Source: Linnemannia elongata (lineage: Eukaryota > Mortierellomycota > Mortierellomycetes > Mortierellales > Mortierellaceae). From it: 64,000 nt of DNA. The position numbers were made by a program, and so were the translations under genes. Below the pieces are notes generated by a model, which worked only from the letters and a program-made list of their open reading frames with translations, had not been told where the DNA came from and searched no databases. Below, one piece after another: positions 33,345 through 43,755 of this stretch (the first letter of the stretch is position 1; each line of letters begins with the position of its first letter). Location of the stretch: the NCBI GenBank assembly GCA_036320915.1, contig JAXBDG010000015.1, positions 372,001 to 436,000 of the forward strand, given 5' to 3'.

Positions 33345-36300
33345 CTAAATGCGCTGCTTGCCCTTGTCGACATTATCATGATGGCGATGGATCAACCTAT
33401 CAAAGAACGCGCTAAGTCTCTTCCGATGGGGAACGTGGTGGTTATCATGCATTGTGTTCGCCGGCACTTCTTGAATACCAGGCCCACCAACATGATCAAC
33501 ACCGTCGTTGTGGTTGTTGTTGTTGTTTTTGGTGGTGTTGTGGACGATGGGGGGGCCAGGGGCAGGAGGACTGTTATCATCATAGAAATCCGTAGTCGTG
33601 ACAGTCTTGACCCAAACAACCTCTTCACCAGGCTGGACCTTTGGGAGCGGGCCAGAGTAGGCTTCTGGGATCGCGGATGCGATCTTGTCGGCGGCAGACA
33701 CTTCTGTAGTCGATGGCCTTGGTTGCGTGACGATAGGTGCTGCAGAAGCTAGGGTGTTGTTAGAACTGGTGTTATAGGAGTTGGTGTTTTGGGGGGTTGT
33801 CGTTGTGGACATTTGATGCTGTTGCTGCTGCTGGACGACAGGAGCGGGTGTAGTGTACTGCTGCTGCTGCTGCTGATGGTGCTGAATAATGGGAGCGGCG
33901 GCGGCTGCGGCGACGATAGGGGCGACGATCTTTTCGGGACCCGAGTGCTGAGAAGTTGTTGTGGCTGTTGCGTGCTTGTCGACCACAGGAATGACGGGAT
34001 GAGAGGGAGACATGGTATTACCAGTAGTTGAGTGGGTCTCGATCGCCGAGGCGGGGATCATAGGACGAGGAGCAGTCTGGACCGGTGTTGGATCGACATG
34101 GGTTGTCGAGATCTTCTTCTCGGGGATGATGGGGTGTGGGGCAGACAGGACTGGATTCACTTCTTCTTTTGTGGAAAGGGTCTTGGGGATGACTGGGTGG
34201 GGTGCTGACAGGACCGGGTTGGGTTCATTGGTTGTTGTGGTGATGGGGATGACGGGACGAGGAGCTGAGAGGACAGGGTTGTGCTTCTCCTCCTTCACAA
34301 CGACTGGCTTGCTCTCTGTCGTGGTCGTGGTCGCCTTGTGGATGACAGGTGCTGCCACAGCGGCAGCGCCAGCAGCAGTGGCGGCAGCAGCGACGGGGGC
34401 ACGATCCATCAAGTGCAAGGTCTTCGGATCCGACAGATGCAAGTCCTTGGGGTCTGCAGGGCCGTACTCTGAGCTCGTGTGGAACGTGATCGCGTCCTTA
34501 ATCTTGGAGCCCATCGAGCGGTTGTCTGAGGGGGTTGGGATGTCCCAGGTACGAGTACCAGTCAAAGGGCGAAGAGTCTTGGGGTCTGTAAATTGGATCT
34601 CGCTGGAGTTTGGCTTAGTGGCGTTGGTTGTGGCGATGACAGGGGCAACAACTGGCGCAGCAACTGAAGCGTCCTTGGCGGGGGCCGTTGTAGGTGTCGT
34701 CGTTGACTTGGTAACCAGAGGTGCAGCGACAGCAGCAGCGCCGACAGCAGTGGCGGCAGCAGCGACGGGGGCACGATCCATCAAGTGCAAGGTCTTCGGA
34801 TCCGACAGATGCAAGTCCTTGGGGTCTGCGGGACCGTACTCTGAGCTCGTGTGGAGGGTGATCGCGTCCTTAATCTTGGAGCCCACCGAGCGGTTGTCTG
34901 AGGGGGTTGGGATGTCCCAGGTACGAGTGCCAGTCAAGGGGCGAAGAGTCCTAGGGTCTGTGAATTGGATCTCGCTGGAGTTTGGCTTAATGGCGGGGGC
35001 CGTTGTAGGTGTCGTTGTTGACTTGGTAACCAGAGGTGCAGCGACAGCAGCAGCGCCGACAGCAGTGGCGGCAGCAGCGACGGGGGCACGATCCATCAAG
35101 TGCAAGGTCTTCGGATCCGACAGATGCAAGTCCTTGGGGTCTGCGGGACCGTACTCTGAGCTCGTGTGGAACGTGATCGCGTCCTTGATCTTGGTTCCCA
35201 TGGAGCGGTGATCTGCGGGAGCGGGGATGTCCCAGGTACGAGTGCCAGTCAAAGGGCGAAGAGTCTTGGGGTCTGTGAATTGGATCGCACTGGTGCTTGG
35301 CGTGGTGGTCGTGGTTGTAGCAATAGCTGGTGCAACAGCGGGAGCAACAATGGGGGCGTCCTTGTTGGTCGTGGTGGTTGTGGTATTCTTGTTGTGAATA
35401 ATAGGCGCAACCACAGCAGCGGCACCAGCAGCAGTGGCGGCAGCGATTGGAGCACGATCCATCAGATGCAATGACTTGGGATCCGACAGATGCAAATCCT
35501 TGGGGTCTGCGGGGCCATACTCAGAGGCATTATGAAAACTCATGGCGTCCTTGATCTTGGTTCCCATGGAGCGGTGATCTGCGTGAGTGGGGATGTCCCA
35601 GGTACGAGTGTCAGTCAAAGGGCGAAGAGTCTTGGGGTCTGTGAATTGGATCTCGCCGGTGCTTGGCGTGGTGGTCGTGGTTGTGGGGGTAGTGGTATTC
35701 TTGTTGTGGACAATAGGCGCAACCACAGCAGCGGCACCAGCAGCAGTGGCGGCAGCGATTGGAGCACGATCCATCAGATGCAATGACTTGGGATCCGACA
35801 GATGCAAATCCTTGGGATCTGCGGGGCCATACTCAGAGGACTTATGGAAAGTCATGGCGTCCTTGATCTTGGTTCCCATGGAGCGGTGATCTGTGGGAGT
35901 GGGGATGTCCCAAGTGCGTTGCTCTGTCACGGGACGAAGGGTCTTGGGGTCCGTGAATTGGATCTCGCTAGTGTTAGGCTTGGTCGTTGTGCTGGAGACG
36001 ACAGGGACGATGGGAGCGACGGGGGCGACACCAGGGGCCTTTGTGGCAGTGGTAGTTGCGGTGATAGGAGGGGAGATTGTGTACTCGGTATGCTCAACTG
36101 GACGGACTGGGTGGGCAGCAGTACGAGGAGGAATGTTCATGTAAGTCATGTCAAAGACGGGCGCAGGTACTGGAGTACGCTTCTTCGGGGGTGAAGTATC
36201 CATAGGCATGAACACATGTGACTTGATCTCCCCATGAGCAGAGGTATGCTCGGTGGTAGTCGTGGGGATGGTGGATTTGGTAATGGGGGGCAAGTAACCA

Positions 36301-38227
36301 CGATGATCGTGGGCGTGGGGTGGGGTGGTCATATTGTCGGACTCCTTGTCGTGCAAGAAGGCTGCGACGCCAGCGGCAGTACCGGCAGTGGCTGTAGTGA
36401 CGGCGGCGGGGACTGCGGACCTGTGTGCTGAAGAGGTGGTGGTGTGGGGGACGGTCTCGGAGGGGTGGTCATCATGGTGGAAGACATCCTTGATGCGGTC
36501 AGCCAACGACTCCTTCGCCGTGGTCGAGTTGTCATGATGGAAGATCTCCTTGACACGATCAGCAAGCGTCTCTCCGCCCCTCTCGTGCGCAGCCTTACTT
36601 GCCTCCGGCGTCGTGGTGGTAGTATTCTTCTCGGTGGCGGTCGTCTGGACAGGTTGCATGCGAGAGGCAGCTTGAGTGACCTTGGACAAGTCAATATCCT
36701 TCAAGTTCTCGATAGGGACGTTCTCAGTTCTGTTAATGAAGACCTCAGGCGCAGCCGACGACGTGGCAATCGTGGCTGTGTTGACCTTAATGGGAACCTC
36801 AACGGTAGGATGAGACTCATGATGGAAGACCTCCTTGATCCGCTCACCCAACGGCTCCATTTTGACGACCGTGGGCTTGGTGGTGGTCGTTGTATGTGAG
36901 GGCTCGGAGACGTTGGGCTGGTGCGATGCCGGAACAGCAGCAGCAATAGTGCCGGCAGTGGCGGTGGTTGCTGTAGTATGTGGATGATCGTGGTGGGAGA
37001 AGGCCTCCTTAATACGCTCGGTCAAAGGCTCCTTGTGTTCGTGATGAGGGATGGCGGCGGTCATGGTTGAGGGGTGGTGAGGAGTTGCCGCGTCCGTGGT
37101 TGAGCTGTGCTGGGCGTGAGGGAAGTAGTCTGTGGATGGTTGTGCAATGGGAACTGCAGCGGCCTTCTTGACTGGTGGGACTTCCTCCTAAATAAATGTC
37201 GTACAGTAAGCAAATCGATGGTGAGGAAATTTTTTATCGATATGAGAGTGCAAACCAAACCTGTGCGACAATACTGAAAAGAAACAAACATAAGGGTACT
37301 TACTCGCAAAGGAGAAGGGGCAGGCATGCGCTTAGAGGCAGCAGCAGCAGCAGCCGGCTGTGCCGAGGGGGCCGTAGACGATCGCATGGGGGTCCCAAAT
37401 TGAGGATTATCGAAATCTTCCGACGTCGGGGTCGACACATCCGCTTGTCGCTTATGATCATTCCAATTCGCAACCATCACAGGCCCAAAAGGATCCGCAA
37501 TCGTCTTCTTGGGCGTTGACAGTGACGAGGGAGGAGGCGTACCGGCCAGAGCTCGATCTGAGAGAGGGCCCGGATGGTTCTGGGCACCGGGGGAATCGAG
37601 GTTTCCGTAAGTGGCCTTATCACTGGGCTTGTGAGCGTGGATCGCAACCTTGATGGGCGGGCGGTCATGAGGACCGAGGGGTTTGGGAGAAGGGGTTGAG
37701 GTGACGCTGGGAGTTCTTGGGGATGAGACAATTTGAGAAGCTGGGCTGATGGTGTTGTTGATAGCGGTGGTGCCGGTAGTGGTGTTGGTGTTGGAGGTCG
37801 GTTGGAAGTCGCTATCGTGTTGAGAGTAATCGCCCAACTCGTTTTCATGATCATCGTGTCCACTAATCAACTTCTTAGCCGCAGCAATGACAGAAGCCCC
37901 AGCAGCAGCAGCACCCATTGCAGCAGCAGCAGCGTTTTCCTTTACGGTCTCGACTAACCCATGAGCGGGGGTGCCACTAGGATCACCAGCAGGGTCGTTG
38001 AGAGATTGACCCTTGACGGCGTCCAAGGTTCGGTCATGGATAGAACTTGTACCACCGGGAGAGGGGCCGGCAACTTCGTAAGCAGATCCGTGCGGGTTGA
38101 CGACGTTTGCGGATCGCATAGTGGTTGCGATGGGGGTTGGGTCTGGGTTGCTAGTTGCCGAGGTGTCGTTGGCGGGACTATCCTTGAAACCTCCAGGCAT
38201 GTCGAGTCTGTTGCTGTTGTTCTGCAT
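33345..38227 (-). CDS. 1588-residue multi-repeat, largely disordered protein of unknown function
   Basis: Two exons, 38227-37304 and 37187-33345, join in phase 0 (gtaagt donor, tttag acceptor). No signal peptide. Three repeat families are visible. (1) Four copies of an amphipathic motif E-x-L-x-[DE]-R-[IV]-K-[DE]-x-F-x-H-H between 36455 and 37040. (2) Five tandem units of 104-124 residues (about 34340-35990), each with EIQFTDPKTLRPLTxTRTWDIP, then a G-[ST]-K-I-K-D-A motif, SEYGPADPKDLHLSDPK, LHLMDRAP and an Ala/Val-rich stretch. (3) Four copies of NPVLSAPHPVIP-type sequence (about 34030-34290). Poly-Gln and poly-Thr tracts follow, then VVWVKTVTTTDFYDD and a basic C-terminal helix (RKRLSAFFDRLIHRHH). 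The family is not one I know. Scaffold, stress-type or membrane-edge roles are all possible. Confidence 0.82.
34340..35990 (-). repeat. Five-unit tandem coding repeat with alternating unit length
   Basis: The marker ACGATCCATCA recurs at 34401, 34773, 35088, 35454 and 35766 on the plus strand, so spacings are 372, 315, 366 and 312 nt, all multiples of 3. Long and short units alternate; the long ones carry an extra insert of about 18 residues (KDA-x2-APxVAPxIATT type). Confidence 0.9.
36455..37040 (-). repeat. Four dispersed copies of an amphipathic coding motif
   Basis: EPLTERIKEAFSHHDHPH (about 36980-37035), EPLGERIKEVFHHESHP (about 36803-36858), ETLADRVKEIFHHDNS (about 36526-36575) and ESLADRIKDVFHHDDHP (about 36460-36511). 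Ala/Gly/Thr-rich spacers separate them. Confidence 0.85.
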
Positions 38228-39056
38228 GATGGTCGTGTTGTTTCTTTTTAGTGTGAGGGAGCGAGGTGAGGTGAGAGGTGGTTATGGATGATCTTGTTAT
38301 ATTGTTAGGGGGAGAAGTGGGCGATGAAGCGATGATAGTGATATGGTGTGAAGAATGGTAACGATCTTTCAAGTAGGGGTGATGAGTAATTGAAGAGGTG
38401 TGTGACAGATATGTACAATGGGTCGAGGTAGTGGTGAGCAAAGAGAAACGAGGTGAAGGGAGAACAAGTTGATACAATTGGTGAGGCAAGGGATTCGCAG
38501 CAAAGAAAACAAAAAGAGAAAGAGTTGGCGCGCGCAGGGGGTGATCCACCGCTTATATAACAACTGTGCATCCTGCATCTAACAGGGTTCTCACAGAACA
38601 CGGATAAACAGAAAAAAAAATGACAACCCATTCTGAAAAAGAAAAAAACAAAGAGAGAAAAACAGCAAAAAAGACATGTCTCAGGATCTGAAACGGGGCG
38701 ACGCGACAGAAATAAATTTTTTATGTTGCGCGTTTGCCCTCTTGTCTTTTACAGTACATGAGTGGCCAGCACCAGGACCTTCCTGATGTCATTGGCTTAT
38801 GGCTTGGCTTTGCATGACTGTTCTTATACCTGCCCTCTTACTACGCTTCGTGAAGGGCAATGACAGTTTTGCTCTGTCATCCAGACTGCCAGCCCACCCC
38901 TGACTAGGGTTTCTTGGCTATAACATACCGAGATACTGGTCGCCTTGAGGCAATTACATCTCCCACATCCGCCAATAGCTACTCCTCCAAAAGGATATGT
39001 TTCTCAACAAAAGCAATGCTGCGCTGCTGTACTACTTTATTTCCATCATGCCTCAG
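38228..39056. other. Intergenic: promoter of the repeat-protein gene
   Basis: Leader and promoter region with a TATA-like site and A-rich patches, then the 3' flank of the F-box gene. No coding exon recognised. Confidence 0.5.
38553..38560 (-). promoter_or_regulatory. TATA-like element, repeat-protein gene
   Basis: TTATATAA (self-complementary) about 330 nt upstream of the ATG at 38227. Would imply a leader of roughly 300 nt. Confidence 0.35.
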
Positions 39057-40610
39057 CTAAAGCTCATAATCGAGGGACAGGTTGTCTATATCCAGCAAAG
39101 TCTTCTCCTTGAGAAGTGTCGTGAGGGTGCTGTACAAGGGGTATGTTTTATCTGCGTCATCGGCATCATGCTCCTGCTGGCCATACCTATCATCGTACTC
39201 GTCTGCAAATAGTTCTGGGGGTGCCCAGTCCCTTGAAGGACCAGAAATCATGACATCGAGTTTCTCCAGAACCTCTCCTGGTCGGGTGGGAGTGGCGTGC
39301 ATTTGACCTTGACCTTGGAGGTCCTCGCTGTGGTCCTGATTGGGAGCCCCTGGTGGGTGTTGTTGTTGTTGTTGCTGCTGCTGCTCCTGCTGTTGCTCGC
39401 CATCCGCACCACTAAAGAGCTGGATGAGTTGTCCCACCTTTATGGTCCCATCTGCCACGCGTAGCCTACGCAGCCTATGGAACCTCCGCAACACCTCAAG
39501 CGTCTCTGAACCTGAAGGTCTCATTGAATCCTGGGTTAGATCAATTTCCTCCAGTGTCTCAGAGTATCCCTGGCGATTCAACAGGATCTGAAGGATATCG
39601 CAGTCGTCCATGGGTGTGTTGGCGATCGCAATACGTTTGAGACGGGGAAACGCTGAAAGAAGATATTCCAGGCCGTCGTTGTTGATCTCCACAGACTTGA
39701 GGCTGAGCTGGTTCAGTCTTGGGCAGAGAGTTCCGAGTTGTTCACAGAAGGGGATGTAATTGGGCGATCCTCCTGGTCGGAAATGAGCAGATTCCTCTGA
39801 TCCCTCAAGGATGATCGACTCCAGGAGTGGGTAGTCCTGTACTAACTTGAGGAAGTATTCGAAGGAGAACTCGATGTCGATCAAGGAAAGTTTTCGTAGT
39901 TGGCGGGGTGGTTCTGCTGTTGATCTGGTCACTGCTGATGATGATGCTCCCGCTGGTAATGATGTTGCTGGCGGTGTCATTCCTGCCTTATCCTGATCAA
40001 CAGCATCTCTCAGTGGCGCCCTCTGCATCCGCCACGCGACAAAATCTGGATCCAACTCCGCATCTGGATTAACCTGCCACATTTCTATCGATAATTCCTC
40101 CAAGCCGGGCAACATCTCCACCAAATACTCCAAGGCCCCCTCGGGCGCCATGAAACCATCTATACACAACCTTCTTAACTTCTTCATCCTCACCACAATC
40201 CCTATAACCCGCATCAACTGTCTTGTCGCCTCAACCGGACTGGGGAACCAAAGTGACACCTCCTCCAGATCCGGGTTTCGTTCCAAGATCTCAATCGCAT
40301 ACCCATACTTCCGTCCGGGTGCAGGGCCCATGACGGGGGCTTCCATGATGGTGAGCCGTGTACATTCTGGGCCAAGTCGGTCTAGTTTTGCGAAGCGGGA
40401 ACAATGTAATTCGCGGACGAAGAGGGAGTAACGCGGGAGGGCTTCGAGGAGGGCTTCTTGGGAGAACTGGTCCTTGTAGAGGGAGCGCCAGAGTTTGCTG
40501 GCGAATGGGATGAACCAAGCGTGATTAACGCAGCAGGCTGAGGCTAGGTCGGCGGGATTGAGGTATGAAGAGACTTGGATGAGGACTTCTGTTGGCAGGG
40601 TTGTGACCAT
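39057..40610 (-). CDS. F-box/leucine-rich-repeat protein
   Basis: Single exon, 517 residues. The F-box is at the N-terminus (residues 3-45: TTLPTEVLIQVSSYLNPADL, then CCVNHAWF and LWRSLYKDQF), the Skp1-binding module of SCF ubiquitin ligases. Leucine-rich repeats follow from about residue 80, with recurring L-x2-L-x-[LI] strands (LEEVSLWF, LRRLCIDGF, LEELSIEMW, LRKLSLIDIEF, LNQLSLKSVEI, LKRIAIANTPM). They are interrupted by a Ser/Ala/Thr insert (about 205-235) and a poly-Gln tract (about 405-420, coding CAG/CAA). Such proteins form large, fast-evolving families in Mortierella-type fungi. The substrate cannot be told from sequence. Confidence 0.88.
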   Translation of the reverse strand: MVTTLPTEVLIQVSSYLNPADLASACCVNHAWFIPFASKLWRSLYKDQFSQEALLEALPRYSLFVRELHCSRFAKLDRLGPECTRLTIMEAPVMGPAPGRKYGYAIEILERNPDLEEVSLWFPSPVEATRQLMRVIGIVVRMKKLRRLCIDGFMAPEGALEYLVEMLPGLEELSIEMWQVNPDAELDPDFVAWRMQRAPLRDAVDQDKAGMTPPATSLPAGASSSAVTRSTAEPPRQLRKLSLIDIEFSFEYFLKLVQDYPLLESIILEGSEESAHFRPGGSPNYIPFCEQLGTLCPRLNQLSLKSVEINNDGLEYLLSAFPRLKRIAIANTPMDDCDILQILLNRQGYSETLEEIDLTQDSMRPSGSETLEVLRRFHRLRRLRVADGTIKVGQLIQLFSGADGEQQQEQQQQQQQQHPPGAPNQDHSEDLQGQGQMHATPTRPGEVLEKLDVMISGPSRDWAPPELFADEYDDRYGQQEHDADDADKTYPLYSTLTTLLKEKTLLDIDNLSLDYEL

Positions 40611-41302
40611 GATGAAGATGGGATGTTGATTGTGTTGTTACTGTTGTTGAATTAAGGCGATGATGTGTTTGAAAAAGAAATGGAGGTGAAGGAAAGAATA
40701 AAATTTTGGCACGAAAAGTACCATGCTATTTAAAGGGTCAGCCACACGCCGCCTGAGGCAAAGAATCGATACGGGGAGAACGGAGGGGAGAACAGCAGCC
40801 TTTGACGTCAAATAGGCCTTCCTAAAACCTATCTTGCGGGGGATCATACGGGTAAGAATCACTTCCATCAGCATTTACTATTACCCCAAGGCAACATCCA
40901 CACACACACACATCCATGTCCATGCTTCCAGTTGCACCGGGTTCGATGTGTTATCCTGGCTGGCAGGAGGGAGGGAAAGACATAAGGATGGCTTAGCCGT
41001 CGACATCAGTGATCAGTTTCGCCTTCGACGCGTGGACATCCTAGACGGCGCAGCCTGCTGCGGACGTGCATTCACCCAAAGGAACCATTGGACTCTATTT
41101 TTGTTGTTCACCAGAGGCTCTCTTTGATCACCTCGCCTTACTTCTCTTTAAACTTTCTATCCAGGTAGCTCATACTCCGCAAAGACATAAATTCATTTTC
41201 TTTTAAACAAAGCAACCATTCACAAGGGAGACCACACAGAGAGATATTCAATGAGAAAAAACGAACTATGGTATATTTATTAAATACTATTAGGTAGGTA
41301 AT
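40611..41302. other. Intergenic spacer between F-box and OPT genes
   Basis: Upstream region of the F-box gene and 3' flank of the first OPT gene; a short CACACACA tract near 40900. No coding exon recognised. Confidence 0.5.
41276..41281 (-). terminator. Poly(A) signal AATAAA, first OPT gene
   Basis: AATAAA on the minus strand, 22 nt after the stop at 41303. Confidence 0.5.
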
Positions 41303-43626
41303 TTAAGCTGGAGGAGCCTCGGCAGGGATGTAGGGCTCGCCCTCAAGAGGGCAGAGATCCTCACGGGTACCCCACCACTCAACCATACCAACACCACGGA
41401 TGGTGAAGATGAAGAAGGAAAGGAGACCAGTGAAGGCGACACCAGAGTCAAAGGCAGCGGACATGACATAGGTGAAACGCAAGTGCCACTCGGGGTGGTA
41501 GCGACGAGCGAAGAACTGGAAGGCGAAACCGACAGCCAACCAGTTGGTGTAATGGTAAGCCTGAGCGGGGGGCATCATACCAGTGGCAGCCAACAAGACG
41601 GGGATGTGGACATAGTCCAACCAGGAGTTGGGGAAGGCCTTCTTGAGGAAGTAGAATGGAATGGGGAGGACGAAACCAATCAAGAAGAAGTAGTTGATGG
41701 CGTTGTACATCGACGAGGGTCCGAACATGAGGTTGGGCGAGACGACACCCCAGATGACGGAGGCCGAGAAGAAGGTGCGGGCCGAGGGGCAGGAGAACTC
41801 CTTGTTGAGAGGGGTGCAGACGTTCTCCTGGGACTTCAAGAGCCAGTTGGCAGTCAACAAGTTGACGAGACCAGCGATCAAGGTACCGACGAGCTGGGCC
41901 CAGAACATGGCACGAGGGGGAACCTTCATGTAGTGACCGAGCTTGAGATCCGAGGTGAAGGTCATAGCCTGAGCCATGGAGATGTAACCGAGGGTCTTGA
42001 AGGTAACGTTGGCAATGGGCTTACCGGGGAGGATGTAACCAATGACGTACTCAGTGATAATGTTAAGACCGGGCTGCTGGTTAGTGATGGCCTGAATGAG
42101 ACCAACGGGGAGGGAGAAGATGGCGGCAAGGGCGACGGCCAAGAGCACACCCCACCAGGGGAGCTTGTAGTCCCAGACCTCGCAGGTGATGATGGCAACA
42201 GCGGTCATTCCAACGAACAAGGCGGCGTACCACCAGTCGGGAACCTCGGGGTAAGCCTGCATGAGCTTGTGGTGAATATCCTCAGAGTGCTCGCGAGACT
42301 GCTTCCACTGGGCAACCAACTTGTGGCGATGGTACAACCAGGTGTGGGTGATCATGGAGGAAAGACCAGCGAAACCAATACCGTAGGTAAGAGCGAAGAA
42401 GGTGGTGATGCGAAGGGGTCCGTGGAGGTTGTACTTGTCCATGTCCAAGACGTTGTCAGGGGTCAAGATGGTCTTGACAGCATAGCGGTTACCGTTCTCC
42501 ATGAAGAGACCAGAGTCGAGGATGGGGAACTTCTTGGCCTCCCAGAGGTTGGTGTAGTAAGCAATGGGGACCATGATCCAGGCGATCAAGAAGAAACCCA
42601 TGGCAATGTTGACCTGAGCCCACCAGGGGACGATCAAAGGAGAACCCAAGAAGGAAACAATGTTGTTCCAGTCGAGGGAGATGGCACCAACACCGAGACC
42701 GCCAGCACCACCGATCTGGGAAAGAACCTGGCTATCGGGGTTGATCCAGCAGACCCAGGCAATGGAGGAAAGAACGGGGAAGAGGAAACCGGGGATCCAC
42801 TGGTAAAAGAACATGGCAATGGTGGCAACACAGAAGAACTTGAAGCGAGTCCACTGGCCAGGCTGGAGGTCCTCATCCTTGTGGAGGGTGTTGAACAAGG
42901 CGACCTGGACCAAGTTCGAGGGCCAGATCATGGCAGCGGGGTAGACGAGGTAGCGACGGAGAACACCGGCCATACCGTAACCCAACATCTGGGTGCAGAG
43001 AATGAGAAGGAAGTTGGCACCGAAACCAAAGTCCTGGAGGTAGTAGACCTTCTGGATGACGGTGATATCAACAGCGTAGGCGGTACCACCAGCGCAGTTA
43101 GCAGTCAAAGCGACCAAGACGTGCTCCTTGATGTTGAAGGGGCCGGGGTTGAGAGGGCCGGAGGGGAGGACACGGGCCAAGAACTTTCCGAAGGGGTAGG
43201 ACAACAACTGGATAACCAGGGTGGAGATGGTCATGGGGTGGGTACGGAACCAGCTAGAAGGTGCAGAAGAAAAGGCAAATGCATGGTGAGAAAGTGTACC
43301 TTGGATTGTGTGTTTGTGTTGGATGGTATCGATGGAAGGAGGTAAATTGTGTGATGGAAGGGAGGGAGAAGGCGATGAGAAGGGAGGGGGGTGACTTACA
43401 AGAACTGGTTGAAGAAGGAGAGGAGGCAGGAGAAGAGAACGGCCATGAGCCAGAAGCGGAAGGTGAGGACGGGCATGTTGGGGTCATCCTTGTTAGAGAC
43501 GATGGCGGCGACCTCGGGAATGGGAGAGTTCTCCTCTTCCTCGAGGACGACCGACGAGCGCTCGATATCGAACTTCTCGTCGATGAATTCTTTTTCAGCA
43601 GTGTATTCCTGCTTTTGTTCGGACAT
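41303..43626 (-). CDS. Oligopeptide transporter, OPT family (copy 1)
   Basis: Exons 43626-43400 and 43253-41303 join in phase 2 (146-nt intron) to 725 residues. OPT proteins are proton-coupled carriers of tetra/pentapeptides, glutathione or metal chelates in the plasma membrane. Seen here: an acidic cytosolic N-terminus (about 50 residues, with EENSPIPEVAAIVSNKDDP), then about 14-16 membrane helices. OPT signatures are present: NPGPFNIKEHVLV near the N-terminus and LGHYMKVPPR in the C-terminal half, with YVIGYILPGKPIANVTFKTLGY between. Very strong codon bias suggests high expression. A close tandem copy lies 3.1 kb upstream, with the intron at the same codon. This copy ends at EAPPA and lacks the C-terminal extension of copy 2. 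Substrate unknown. Confidence 0.94.
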
Positions 43627-43701
43627 TATGCGAGTGAAGAAGATGAAGGAAGGAGGGTAAGAGGGGAGGGGAGGGGAGGGAAGAAGGTGCTTGAAATGAA
43701 A

Positions 43702-43722
43702 GGATGGTACTGGGACAAGGAA
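43702..43722 (-). promoter_or_regulatory. Upstream block shared by both OPT genes (copy 1)
   Basis: A 21-bp sequence (plus strand starts GGATGGTACTGGG and ends ACAAGGAA) that is identical at 49192-49212 upstream of copy 2. It lies between ATG and the TATA-like site in both. Confidence 0.6.
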
Positions 43723-43748
43723 CAAAAAGCAAGCCGGGGGTCGGCGTC

Positions 43749-43755
43749 TTTTATA
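43749..43755 (-). promoter_or_regulatory. TATA box TATAAAA, OPT copy 1
   Basis: TATAAAA on the minus strand, about 125 nt before the ATG. The same spacing is seen in copy 2. Confidence 0.6.

Noticed and set aside
34012..35211. 399-codon antisense frame in the repeat-protein gene
   Set aside because: Mirrors the DNA repeats; the sense frame is longer, spliced in phase and has a plausible start.
41483..43345. 620-codon open frame antisense to OPT copy 1 (and a matching one at 47020-48858)
   Set aside because: A by-product of extreme codon bias: TTA, CTA and TCA are almost unused in the sense frame, so the antisense lacks stops. The product is E/D/G/V-rich with no family pattern, and both copies show it.
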